Shown piece after piece: positions 54,038-64,000 of a DNA stretch of 64,000 nucleotides. Made by a program: the position numbers and the translations under genes. The notes under the pieces were generated by a model. That model saw nothing but the letters and a program-made list of their open reading frames with translations, did no database searches and was not told where the DNA came from. Positions within the stretch are counted from its first letter, which is position 1. Each line of letters begins with the position of its first letter. The DNA comes from Apricaphanius iberus (lineage: Eukaryota > Chordata > Actinopteri > Cyprinodontiformes > Aphaniidae), in contig JAPXFQ010000178.1 in the NCBI GenBank assembly GCA_028564705.1, positions 242,228 through 306,227 on the forward strand, in the 5' to 3' direction.

Positions 54038-54430
54038 TTACAGAAGCCATTGCACATTTAAAACAACAACAAACGACACTAACAGGTAAGTATGCAGATC
54101 TGACTTCTTATGCGTACAAAGCCTTACCTATGCTGTCTCCTACTGTCGCAGGTACACCCATGGAGTTCACGGTCGAGAACTCCATGGGTCCGAGACTCAG
54201 TGGAAAACATGTCTTCTCAATTTCAGCATCTTGTCAGATTGTGGAAGAACGTTTCAGCTACCCTCTCCGTTGTCAGTAAGGAGATGGGCCAGCTTTTAAA
54301 CATGGATTGTTAGTCTCTGAGCAATGTCCTGTGAATTTATTAGGCAGAGACATGATGTGCAAACTTAACGTTCTCTTTTCTTATCATCTCAAGGCATTGA
54401 CGTTGTTCCTGCACATGTTTTTAGAGGACC
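54038..54430 (+). pseudogene. Retroviral protease remnant
   Basis: After frames reading ALPMLSPTVAGTPMEF, the C-terminal signature CPVNLLGRDMMCKL is seen (LLGRD is the typical protease end). The catalytic D-T/S-G region is not recognisable, and stops occur at 54277-54313. Confidence 0.5.
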
Positions 54431-57400
54431 AGATATTTAACTTGAACAGGCATGGTTCACCTCTGACACAGACACTTTGAATGTAACTTCTATTTTGAGG
54501 GATACACATTCCTCAGCAGTGACCTGAACAAAAACCGCTCTACCGTTTCCAAAAATGTGGTCCGTACATTTCTCTCTATAAACCTGAGGGTGAGGAGTGG
54601 GAAATGGTGTCAAACCTCATTCATTGCACTCAATTAGCTACTGATTGGGAGCGAACTGAGAGTGATCATTCCATATTCTACTCTAGATCTACCAAACTTT
54701 ACAAACGTTCGCTGATTTCCACCGTGCACGTCACCAGGGTGATTCATTTAACTAAGGACCCTGTGGAGGCACTTTCTCAGGTTTTTGTACATGAAGAAAC
54801 TGTGACTGATGACTCAGAAATGCCTCTTTCACTCAAAGAGGTTCCGACTGATTTGTGGGCAAAGAATTCCTATGATGTGGAATTAATTAAGGGTTGTACC
54901 CCTGTTAAAATAACACCAAACTCTTATTTTCGACCAGTACAGCGGCAGTACCCACTTAAACCAGAGGCCTCGCATGGGATCAAACCAGTGTTTGATTCTC
55001 TGCTAAAAGCTGGCGTCATTGTTCAATGTAACTATTCTCCTGTGCGTAGTCCGATTTTTTCAGTGAAAAAAATCAGAGCCAAAGGGAAGGATTGGCGTTT
55101 TGTGCAGGATTTGAAGCGTGTAAATGCTGCTGTGGTGCCCAGAGCATCTGTTTTTCCAAATCCATACACCATTTTGTCTCAGATTCCTCCTTTAGCCACT
55201 CATTTTTCAGTTGTTGATCTGAGTAATGCATTTTTCAGTGTACCAGTAGAGAAAGAGAGTCAGTTTTGGTTTGCATTTGAGTTTGAAGGAAGACTGTATT
55301 CTTTCAGTAGACTTCCACAAAGATTTGTAGAATCACCTACCATTTTTAACATGGCTTTGAAAGAGAGCTTGGATGGGTTGGAGCTGTCTCCTGGCTCCAC
55401 CTTAATCACTTACGTGGACGACCTGATGGTTTGTTCACCTTCAAAAGAACAGTGTGAGGAGGACACTGTTAAGTTGTTGAAGCATTTGCGTTCTTTTGGA
55501 CACAAAGCCATCTTTTCAAAGCTACAGTTTGCAAAACCAGAGGTAATTTTCCTCTGCCATTCGATTTCAGAAAATTCAAGGTCCCTGTCTTCAAAGTGAA
55601 TTGCTGCAATTCAGCAGATTGCGAGACCTGTCACTAAGAAACAGATGATGTCTTTATTTAGGTCTAACGTCGTGTTGTCCGAATTTCATAATACACTATG
55701 CGATTTTGGAAAAAACACTTTCTGAGTTGATTCATGGCAGAGACATGATGGCCTCTGACGCCATCCAGTGGACTTCTGAGGCATTGCAATCATTTGAGAT
55801 GCTAAAGAAAGCCCTACAAAGCCCTCCAGCTTTGGCTTTACCAGACACAGAAAAACAATTTTTTCCAGATGGTTGATGAAATGAACGGTTGCATGACATC
55901 TGTTCTCCTTCAAGAGCATTGTGGTTTGAAACGACCTGTGGCTTATTACTCAGCAAAGCTGGATCCAGTAGCAGCTGGTCTTCCAAAATGTTTAAGAGCT
56001 GTTGCGGTGGCAGAAAAAGCAGTTTTAGCTTCGAGAGACATTGTGATGTATTGTCCACTTACTGTGTTTGTTCCCCATAATGTAGTCATCATTCTGTTGG
56101 AGCAAAGGACCTCTCACTTATCAGCCGCCAGGTGGCTAAGGTACACTACTGTTTTGCTGGATTTGCCTACCAGAACTGTTAAGAGGTGCAATGTTCTTAA
56201 TCCTGCAAGCTTGCTGCCCACTGAGGACGACGGGATACCTCATGACTGTCAGGCAGAACTAGATGTACTGTGTACACCCCGTCTAGATTTAACTGACACG
56301 CATTTGCAGGAACCAGACATGATTCTGTATGTGGATGGATCATCCTACAGAGACTCATGGGGAAAAAATAAAGTGGGCTGTGCTGTCTGCACTGACCATT
56401 GTACTTTGTCTGCAGGAAGCCTTCCGTCTCATTTCTCGGCGCAGACCGCAGAACTGGTTGCTTTGACAAAGGCCTGTGAGCTGGCTAAACATAAAGCAGC
56501 TACCATATACAGTGACAGCAGCTATGCAGTGGGCGTGGTCCACCATTTTGGGGCTCTGTGGAGACAGACGGTTCCTGAGGTCTGATGGTAAGCCAATTTT
56601 GAATGCATCACAGGTTGCTGACCTGTTGGAAGCGATTTTGCTGCCAAGTGCAGTGGTGAAATGTGCTGCACACACGGCGTCAAGGGATACTGTTTCTCTT
56701 GGGAATGCCAGAGCAGATGCGGCTGCCAAAGCTGCCGCGTCTCAGCCAATTACGACTACCTGCACTGCTATTGAGCAGTCAGATGAGCTCCTTGATGTGT
56801 CTGATCTAATATCCATGCATAGTTTTGCTACTTCTTCTGAGATAAAAGCGTGGACAAAGGCAGGTTGTATCAAAGATGATGGTGTGTGGGTTTCTGTTGA
56901 AAAGAAGCTGTGTCTGCCTAAACATTTTTTCCCAGTTTTTGCAAAACTGAGTCATAGTTTGGATCATTGTTCCAAAACTGGAATGTTTGATCTTGTTGCT
57001 ACACATTGGTTCACAAAAGGTTTCACATCTTTTGCTGAGAACTATTGTCATGCTTGCATGATTTGTGCTACACACAATGCAGGTCGAGCTGTGTCCACTC
57101 AACCTGCTGGTCATCCGGCTTCACGGAGACCCTTTAAACATCTGATGATGGACTTCATCGAACTTGAACATGCTCAAGGTAAAAAGTATTGCTTGGGGAT
57201 TGTTGACGTTTTCAAAATGGACAGAAGCGTTTCCGTCAAAACATGCTGACACTGCTGCAGTGGTGAAAGCTTTGTTGGGAGACGTTTTTCCAAGATGGGG
57301 AACCCCAGACAGGATTTCCAGTGACAATGGCAGACATTTTGTGGCTCTTGAAGAGATTGGTGATTTCTTGGGTGTGAAATTAACTACCCGTTGTGAGTAC

Positions 57401-57895
57401 CACCCGCAATCAGGCGGGGCGGTAGAACGAGAAAATGGCAGTTTGAAATCTAAGCTTGCTAAGTGTTGTGAGGAAACAGGACTGTCTTGGGTCAAAGCTT
57501 TGCTTTTGTTTTTCATGAGGATGAGAAAAAGAGACAAAAATAAGTTGAGTCCTTTTGAGGTTCTCTTTGGAAGACCCCCTGGAGTAGGGTTGAACCCATC
57601 TGCAAAACCACATCTCTCTACAGACCTCTGTGAGGATGCTATGATTTCTTACTGTCAAAATCTCTCTAAGACTCTTGCACAGGTGCACCAGCAGGTGAAG
57701 GATGCACTGCCAAAAGCAGCTGCTGTACCACTTCATCCAATCAGACCTGGAGATTGGGTTGTGATTAAAGAGCAGTGGAGACGATTCTGGGGAACAACAA
57801 CGTGGCAAGGGCCTTTTCAAGTCTTGCTTGTGACCTACACTGCTGTGAAAGTCGCTGAGAGAGCAACTTGGGTGCACGCAATTGCAAGAGAGTGA
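54431..57895 (+). pseudogene. Retroviral pol remnant (RT, RNase H, integrase)
   Basis: RT: RQYPLKPEASHGIKPVFDSL, WRFVQDLKRVNAAVVPRASV, FSVVDLSNAFFSVPV, then TLITYVDDLMVCSP with YVDD intact (54604-55599 open). A connection segment with stops follows (55600-55870). RNase H: LYVDGSSYRDSWGKNKVGCA, QTAELVALTKACELAKH, IYSDSSYAVGVVHHFGA. Integrase: HACMICATHN zinc-site part, MMDFIELEHAQGKKYC, a frameshift near 57210, RISSDNGRHFV, QSGGAVERENG, and a MuLV-like end near 57895. Known roles: reverse transcription and integration. Stops and frameshifts seen at about 55599, 55600-55870, 56583 and 57210-57249. Described as found; not functional. Confidence 0.85.
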
Positions 57896-59089
57896 CAGGA
57901 CCGATTCTGCACAAGCCTACAACTGCTGAAGCAAATGAACTGAGAGAAGTAGACTCTGAAACAAACACTTGACTTTTATAGCTTTATCATTCATTTAATC
58001 ATCACACGTGAAGAAATGGAGAAGATTACACATTCTTCAAAGCTCTGTAGCTCCGGAGCAAAAAAGACAGACATTTATATTGTTTCTGTATTATTTCTTG
58101 TTAGGGGGCGTCGTTCGACTCTGCAGCAGGGACGAGAGGTCACCTGAGCTGGACTGATGCAGAGGATACCTACGGGCCTGATACAGACTCGATTTGACGA
58201 GATGGAGATGGAAAAGAAGAACTGTATGGAGATGAAATAGGTATGGACTTGCTTAATGACCTCAAATTATATGAGTGATTAGTTTACAGGCGTATGACGA
58301 CTTCCTTTAAATCACTTTGTGACTTAGGTTGTCTGATGTTTTTTTTCCTGTGACTAATGGCTTGTGTTTTCAATGGGAGTTTAGCAGTCTCAATCGAGGG
58401 ATGACAGTGATAAAAAAGGGGTGTTTGATTTGATTTTTTTCATATTTCATTATTACTCTTTTTTTAAATAATTTTACATTTTTCTTAAATTTTGAGTCAT
58501 TTTTTTTATTCATTCATTCCATTTCATTTATTCAAATCAAGTTCATTTGCAGTGATTTTTAATTAGTTAGTGGATGAAAGACTCATTTAAGGGAAGAGTA
58601 AACACTCCAATTTGTGTTGAGAGATTAGATCTATTTAGTGTGTACCTAATTGATACTGCCTCACATTGTGCCCTTTTTTCTTTGTTTTGCAGTTACATTC
58701 ATGCATCCTGACTAATAAGGAAATGAACAACAGCGCCACCTATTTGGGGCTAGGGGCCGTCTCAAACTTTTTACCTGCCGAGTCGTGAAGAAAAACAACA
58801 AATGACACAACGCTAGGATGGAGGTTTTCTTATCTTAGTCCACCAGCAGGATTTTTTGTTTTGGATGTTATTTGCGTTCAGATAATGTCATTAAGATGGA
58901 TGCTTAGATTAAATGATTCTGTAAGAGATGATTCAATGTGACATGTAATGATTGAGAACATTTGAACCACTGTTTCATTGTCTTTCCTTTTGAATACTGC
59001 CTGTCTCTTAGGTTAGTTACCGATTGTTATTGATTATTGATTGTTTGGGTATTTTGATTTATCTTTGAGATAAGATAAAAGGGGAGGAC
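57896..59089 (+). other. Retroviral 3' non-coding region, no env
   Basis: No frame with signal peptide, furin-like site or transmembrane pattern was found where env would lie. GGGGGCGTCGTTCGACTCTG near 58105 and a T-rich central part are seen. It ends with the polypurine tract AAAAGGGGAGGAC. Confidence 0.55.
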
Positions 59090-59550
59090 TGTTATGGATT
59101 TATTTAGTTTTATGATTAATCTGCACTTTGTAATCAACTGTTATGCACATTTACTTAATGTTGTAGAATTAGTTTGAATGTTTAGTCTTATTGAGTGACG
59201 CCTTTACCCCGAGTCATGGTCAGAGTGTTTTGATAACATTAGTCCCCATCTGCCGTTACCATGGAGATGACTCTTTCACCAGGCTTTATTAAAATGTCTA
59301 CCAAAGTTCACAGCTCCTAATCTGAGCGAAAGGCGCCACAAAGTCTAGGGTTTTGCCTTGAGAATTGTGGATTATTAAAATAAAATTGATAGACCAAGGT
59401 TGCTGGAAATAATATAAGCTTGTTGTTGTTAGATTGAGACAGGTCAGTATTCCGGCGTTTCTGTGTAATGATACTGTCCTCTTGTATGATCAATTCTAAT
59501 CGCATTAAAACCTCCGAAAAACTTAAAGGAATCTCTCTCATTTCATTAAG
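59090..59550 (+). repeat. 3' LTR-like segment
   Basis: Starts TGTTATGGATTTATTTAG directly after the polypurine tract. An AATAAA lies at 59379-59384. The end is near 59545-59550, where LINE sequence resumes a few bases later. There is no second LTR in the window for comparison, so the limits are approximate. Confidence 0.5.
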
Positions 59551-59553
59551 AGT

Positions 59554-59994
59554 CTAGAATCCGATCACACCCTCATTCGTGAACAAGACCCCCAGATACA
59601 TAAACTCCTCCACTTGAGGAAGAATCCCATCCCCAACCCGAAGACGGAACCTTACCCTTTTCCAGCTCAAGATCATGATCTCGGATTTGGAGGTGCTGAT
59701 CCTCATCCCAGCCGGTTCACACTTGGCTGCGAACCGCTCCAGCGAGAGCTGTAGATCACATTCCGTTGAAGGCAACAGGACCACATCATCTGCGAAAAGT
59801 AGACACCCGATCCTGAGGCCACCAAAACCGATCTCCTCAACACCTTGGCTGCGCCTAGAAATCCTGTTTATAAATGTTATGAGCAGGATTGGTGACAAAG
59901 GGCAACAAGGGCAAGAACAAACAACAAAATCCTCCACAATTAATCCAACAAAAATAAAATTGCACATGGACGACAAAGCTTGGAAAATGCACAA
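59554..59994 (-). pseudogene. Non-LTR retrotransposon RT (part 1), same LINE as 51745-52812
   Basis: The minus frame reads SPILLITFINRISRRSQGVE, FGGLRIGCLLFADDVVLLPS (RT active site FADD), MRISTSKSEIMILSWKR and QVEEFMYLGVLFTNEG, open for 146 codons. The continuation (QEFDTRIGKATAVMRA) is at 52807 downward, so about 6.7 kb was inserted between the halves. Confidence 0.85.
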
Positions 59995-60545
59995 TAAATG
60001 TAATCTATTCTGATTATTTTAGCCTACATGTCGCATAAGCCTCACAGACGTGTGTTTTCTGCATTCTTGCGTGCCTGGCGTGCTGTTCAGTGAGTGATCT
60101 CAGTGTGTGACTCAGTGAGTGTTCTACTCACTACATTGCTTACATTTGCCTTGTGTTCGTCTTTACCGATCTTGTCCGGCCAAGGATGGGCCTCTTCCCA
60201 CTCATCTATTTCTCTGTAAGCGGTTTTGAGACATTTTTAAAGTTGCTGTGTGTGAAGCGCCAGTGTAATTTGTGTGTGTCTATCTGATCAATCCTGAGCG
60301 CGCAATACAAATAATTTGCGGTCCCTTTAAATCCCGCCGCCAGACAGTTTTGCTGACTGTAGTTGGCTGATTTGTATTTTATGTTTAGATAGGCTACGTA
60401 GCTAGAATAAGGCAATATGAAGCCTATGACCGACACACATATTGGACGTTTATGAAAATACAGAACAAATAGGGTCCCTTGTTAGTTCAAAACGGGATGC
60501 CACATTTAATTTTCAAATAAGGGATGATTCCATATTTTTAGGGAC
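59995..60545. other. Right arm of the 51213-60559 hAT
   Basis: No gene recognised. AAAACGGGATGCCACATTTAATTTTCAAATAAGGGATGATTCC near the end mirrors the left arm style of this hAT family. Confidence 0.55.
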
Positions 60546-60559
60546 AGTTGGCAACCCTA

Positions 60560-60850
60560 TCTTGGATCCACGTCACATGCTCAAATTTCTTCGCAATGTT
60601 TTTTTCAACTGTTAAAGTAATGTCTAGGGACATTGGCCAGGAAATACAATGGCAGTACATTGAGGAGTTGCAAAAGCTTCAGGAGAGTGAAGGCTTGCGC
60701 AACAAACTGTCACACATTCGGTGGCAAATAAAAAAAAGAAGTTCCACCTTGCAGCCCAAATCTTTAGCAGTAGTGTGGCAGCTGCACTAGAATACTGCGA
60801 GCAACAAATGAGGTATCCTCAGTTTAGCGGAAGTGCAGCAGGGTTATAAC
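60560..60850 (+). pseudogene. P-element transposase, continuation after the hAT
   Basis: The frame begins LDPRHMLKFLRNVFFNC, matching the segment expected directly after the left part's KVNVLLN. It then passes through a shifted frame: IQWQYIEELQKLQESEGLRN, RWQIKKRSS, then SSVAAALEYCEQQMRYPQFS. These are typical of P/THAP9 transposase between the conserved Asp motifs. It is cut off at about 60845 by a MITE. Confidence 0.8.
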
Positions 60851-61945
60851 AGTTTTAAAATGTTCATTAATTTTAGTTTTTTAGTTTTGACTTAAGATTG
60901 CAAATTCTATTTAGTTTTAGTTAATTTTTTAAAATAATTTGTTTGGTTGTTTAGTTATAGTTTTTTGAAAGTGCTTAGTTTAAGTTTATTTTTTATTAGT
61001 TTAAGTTTTAGTTTTAGTCTTTCCATTAAACAAGTTGTGAACAGGGGCAAGACAAAAAAAAAAGTAAAACAAAATCTCAGAAAATGATTATGCTTTATTT
61101 TTTTTACACCGTATTGATATGGGCCAGATTAACAACTATACAAATCAGGGAAGTATAAAACATATATGGCACACAATAACAGCACATGTGCATTAAAAAG
61201 CCAAACAACTAATGCAGGTGCTACAGTTCTATAAAAACACTGAGTGGCAACACAGCAAAACAAAAGCCAAGCTATCTTACTTACTATGATACTTTTGATT
61301 GCACATTTGCACTTTCTCTCAACTTTCGCTTACATGACGCTAGGCGGACAACAGCAACACAGACGACTTGACTGACATGTTGGGATAAAGCCAGTACAGC
61401 CAGTAAAAACCACTAACAACTAGAGAGAGATTATTTGTCCATCAACACAGCTAATACACGCACACCTTACACCCGCTACACAACTCCCGGCTCCTATTGC
61501 TGTTTGCAGTTTGCAGTCACACTGTTAGCTTATTTGTTTGCCGCCGTAGCTCACCTGTTATGAAGTTTTTTGCTGCAGACTGTTTAATCATCATTTCAAT
61601 CACTTTTTCTGACAGCTTGCAATCCAAGGAAGTCTTTTATTTCCATGAAAGGGAGCGAGTCAATGGGATTGTATCCAACTTTCCTGTTCTATTGTTTTTA
61701 TCAAGGCAATTTGTGCAACTAAAAAGGCAGAACACAAATGATCACATCTGTTTATGGTGACAACGTGAAAGCGACATAGAAAAAACTGTTCTAGACTGTA
61801 TGAGGCACTATAGAAACGAAAACTAAGCACATTTTCTCATTAAATTCCGTCCGTTTTAGTTAGTTTTGTGAACAAATTACAGTTTCAGTTTGTTTTCATT
61901 TTGTTTAAAATTCTTGTTTTTCTTTTTCTTTCAGTTAAAAGTTAC
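60846..61945. mobile_element. MITE rich in TTTTAGTTTAG motifs
   Basis: Begins about GTTATAACAGTTTTAAAATG with many TTAGTTTTAGTT repeats (60880-61025), and ends with similar GTTTTAGTTAGTTTTG..TTTCAGTTAAAAG (61853-61940). The body lacks coding sequence. No TSD was set. The L1 tail at 61949 follows. Confidence 0.55.
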
Positions 61946-61949
61946 TTCT

Positions 61950-64000
61950 TTTTTTTTTTTTAACGTGTCCTGTCTAGCAGTATGCTACTCAGAATTGGTG
62001 TCTGAGTACCAAGTACAAGCCCAACAGTTTTACTTTCCCAAGCAGAGTATTACAGCTTCGCTGTAGTACGCCACTTGATGTATATGTATGAAAAATCTTT
62101 ATTAGTGATTACTGTGGGTTCAATTTCCTGACGTCATGGACATTAAACTGAGACAAGAAGGGAGAAAGGAAGAAGGTGAAGAAAAGAAACCGGACCAACA
62201 GAGGGGCGAACCGACGACACAAGACAGGGAGGCAAATAAAGAACACAAGAAAACATCCCAGTCCTCCACCTCTGCCGGACGGCAGAGAAACAGTAATACA
62301 AAACAAAAACAACAAAGTGTACAGAACCAAACCAATAGTTCGGATCTGGTAGAATAAACAAAGAATTACACATTCACTACACACAAGCATTGATTAATGA
62401 ACATAATACAAATGTTTCTGGTAAGCTCCTGTGAACAACTAACTAATGATGATAACCTCAGCTTAAGATATGTCCGTCCTCACCTATGTCCCCACACCTA
62501 TGTGTGTGCGAGCATGCAGGTCTGAATAAGGTTTCCCCATGCAAGTGATTGATAGCTGGTGTAAGGAACCGTCAATCCGTCCTACAGGAATCGGCACAGA
62601 CATGGAGGAGGCAAGAGATGTATGCATCCAGCGTCCCACAGAGTACAGAGTCCACAGGCGGATCAGCGCAGGGTCGATCACCCGCCAAGAGGGGAACAGA
62701 TGGAAGCCCCAGGGGAGCACCCACCAGCCGCGATGCTGGGGCCCGAGAGATCGCAGTGACGAGCCCACGGGCTCCGCCGGTAACCGGCTACGCCAGGGCG
62801 GGCCCGGACCAGGAACCGGAGGCACGGGGACCAGGGGCACCCCCCCCCCAGCGGGGCCCCAACCAGTGACCAGCCGACAAGGGTCCCCCGCCGCCGCAGG
62901 CAAGGAGGACCCGCAGCCAACCGACGGACAACACACGCCGCCGCCACCCCGGACCAGTACCCACCGCCAACAACCCGGCCCGCCTCCACACATCCACACG
63001 CCAGGGAGCCACAGCGGATGTACGCCCTCCCCAGGCCGCGCCCAGCCGGCACCTGGACATCCAGATCTTCCAGCTCCTAGGGTCCAGATCCCGCCCCACG
63101 TGGGGCGCCAAGATCAGGGGCCCAGCCAATGCCGGACAGCCCCACCAGGCGAACAGACCAGCCAGCTGAAGTCCTGGAACCGGCAGGAGGATTGGGCGCC
63201 AGGCACGGTCCCCACCGATCCACCGACGGCACCAACCTATTATACAAACCCGGCACCCCCATAAGAGGTGCCCCAGTCAATCCAAGGAGGACATCGGCCC
63301 GAAACAGCGGCCGCCCGACACACCGAACCACCCAGGACCCGCCCGACATGCACCAGGACCGAGCCGGGCCGCAACCGGGACCCCCAGCCCCAGGCATCGA
63401 GAGTCATCATCAACCAGCGGGCAGGAGCAACCATCACCGACGGGGAGTGACGGGGAGGGAAGAAAATGCTCAGGCCAGAGAGCAGCCAAACACCCAACCT
63501 GACAGGTAGACATAGACAGACAGAGACACTCATACGTACCCTCCCTTTCTTGTGTACACATTCTTACAAATACAGGACATACGTAAAAAGGACGCTATAC
63601 CCTCATTCATACCCCCCATACGTACACTATACTCCATACTCCCAGGCCCAGGGACAGACACCCCAGTAGAGAACCCTGCCCCTGCACCCAGGAGACAGAC
63701 CCCTTTGCCCACCAGGACGGGGACAAGTAGACCGCCAAGGCCCCACACCGGCAAGAGCAGCCAACCAGCCCAGGACCCCGACCAGACGGCGTGATGTTCT
63801 ATCCGGGCTCCGACCCCTGATGGTCCAACGAACAGGGGTGTGGAAAGACCCCCCAGCCTCTCTCCCCCAGCTCAATGTGGTGTTGTTGCGTGTTGTTTTA
63901 ATGTGCACTTAAAACAGAGGGGAGGGGACATGGGAATACTGCCGGGTACCCCCATCTCCCCCCCCGGGCCCTCAGTGTCTAGATGCGTTTAACCAGTGGT
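61950..64000 (-). mobile_element. L1-like LINE 3' UTR, runs off the window
   Basis: A T run (61949-61961) and the ACGTGTCCTGTCTAGCAG end mark the tail on the minus strand. 62036-62530 matches the other 3' ends closely. 62530-64000 is the long UTR (C/A-rich on this strand, G/T-rich in element sense) with many C runs. Apparent long Pro- or Gly-rich frames on both strands are composition artefacts; no LINE domain is reached before the window ends. Confidence 0.85.

Larger units (their letters stand above)
53228..59550 (+). mobile_element. Class-I-like endogenous retrovirus remnant, no env
   Basis: Order: gag C-terminal part, acidic frame, protease end, RT, RNase H, integrase, about 1.1 kb of non-coding DNA, polypurine tract (59077-59089, AAAAGGGGAGGAC) and one LTR-like end (from TGTTATGG at 59090). 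No 5' LTR, primer-binding site or matrix region is seen: the 5' part is missing. Pol order and style resemble gamma/epsilon-type fish retroviruses. No envelope frame was found. Several stops and frameshifts; inactive. Confidence 0.75.
51213..60559. mobile_element. hAT element (9.35 kb with inserts) inside the P transposase
   Basis: Perfect 14-bp TIRs TAGGGTTGCCAACT at 51213-51226 and its reverse complement at 60546-60559. Flanking 8-mers TATTAAAT (51205-51212) and TCTTGGAT (60560-60567) agree at 5 of 8. Both are in the same reading frame of the P transposase (LLN versus LD), so they are plausibly an aged TSD. The element's own sequence remains at 51213-51744 and about 60000-60559; the rest is later insertions. 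Confidence 0.75.
48885..60850 (+). mobile_element. THAP9-like P element, split by later insertions
   Basis: Four coding blocks in one orientation and correct protein order: THAP part 1 (48885-49003), THAP end (50123-50170), coiled coil plus catalytic region (50268-51212), and the continuation of the catalytic region (60560-60850). A Rex1-like fragment (49004-49840) lies in an intron-like gap, and a 9.35-kb hAT (51213-60559) lies inside the coding sequence. P elements (THAP9 relatives) are known in fish. The outer TIRs of the P element were not identified. Confidence 0.8.

Noticed and set aside
57410..57877. 155-codon minus-strand frame
   Set aside because: Antisense to the retroviral integrase remnant; no motif.
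57896..59089. Retroviral env gene
   Set aside because: No open frame with signal peptide, cleavage site or membrane anchor; only short frames.
62484..63908. Many long Gly/Pro/Arg-rich frames on both strands
   Set aside because: GC-skewed L1 3' UTR; no domain, and frames are not shared with the other copies.
1..64000. CRISPR arrays, tRNA, rRNA or bacterial-type operons
   Set aside because: No regularly spaced repeats, cloverleaf sequences or operon-like gene packing were seen; all features are eukaryotic.

Overview
This window looks like teleost fish nuclear DNA. It is AT-rich and intron-like, and almost all of it is transposable element (TE) sequence of the kinds typical of ray-finned fish: L1/Tx1-like, L2, Rex1-like and RTE-like LINEs, many hAT elements with 8-bp target-site duplications (TSDs), Tc1 elements flanked by TA, PIF/Harbinger MITEs flanked by TTA, a THAP9-like P element, a pogo remnant and a broken class-I-like endogenous retrovirus. 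No bacterial-type gene, tRNA, rRNA or CRISPR array was seen. Species and chromosome cannot be read from the sequence.

The one host gene I can name lies on the minus strand. A GOLGA7/GOLGA7B-family coding exon sits at 27683-27808 with consensus splice sites and phase 0 at both ends. A matching first exon (ATG plus two codons, then GTAAGC) lies at 46338-46346. Joined, they give the expected N-terminus of the family, so 46.3-27.8 kb is intron 1, about 18.5 kb long and packed with nested TEs. Later exons were not found. A weaker candidate terminal exon of an unrecognised minus-strand gene lies at 8407-8484, and an unrecognised three-exon candidate on the plus strand at 17316-17945.

Layout. 0-10 kb: L2 scrap, BED-finger exon, Tc1 (1344-2896), hAT (2903-3776), MITE pieces and unique DNA. 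10.1-16.7 kb: nearly full-length L1-like LINE (+), ORF1 intact, ORF2 broken. 18-21.5 kb: L2 LINE (-) with a 640-codon open RT half. 21.6-27.3 kb: hAT and Harbinger derivatives, including a three-level nest at 24715-27290. 28.4-32 kb: hAT within hAT, then Tc1. 32-38.9 kb: L2 pieces, a young hAT (34132-35248), and an L2 cut by Harbinger elements. 38.9-44.7 kb: one hAT containing two more hATs, a Harbinger MITE and two further TIR elements. 44.9-46.4 kb: L2 and pogo scraps, then GOLGA7B exon 1. 46.4-48.7 kb: RTE and L1 3' ends. 48.9-60.9 kb: a P element split by a Rex1 fragment and by a 9.35-kb hAT. That hAT contains a LINE, which is itself cut by a TTAA MITE, an L1 3' end and the retrovirus remnant. 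61-64 kb: another MITE and a G/T-rich L1 3' UTR running off the end.

Because many insertions keep both TSD copies, the order of events can be read directly in several places. No coordinated multi-gene system was found. The notable biology is the layered insertion history and its placement inside and around a conserved palmitoyltransferase-partner gene.
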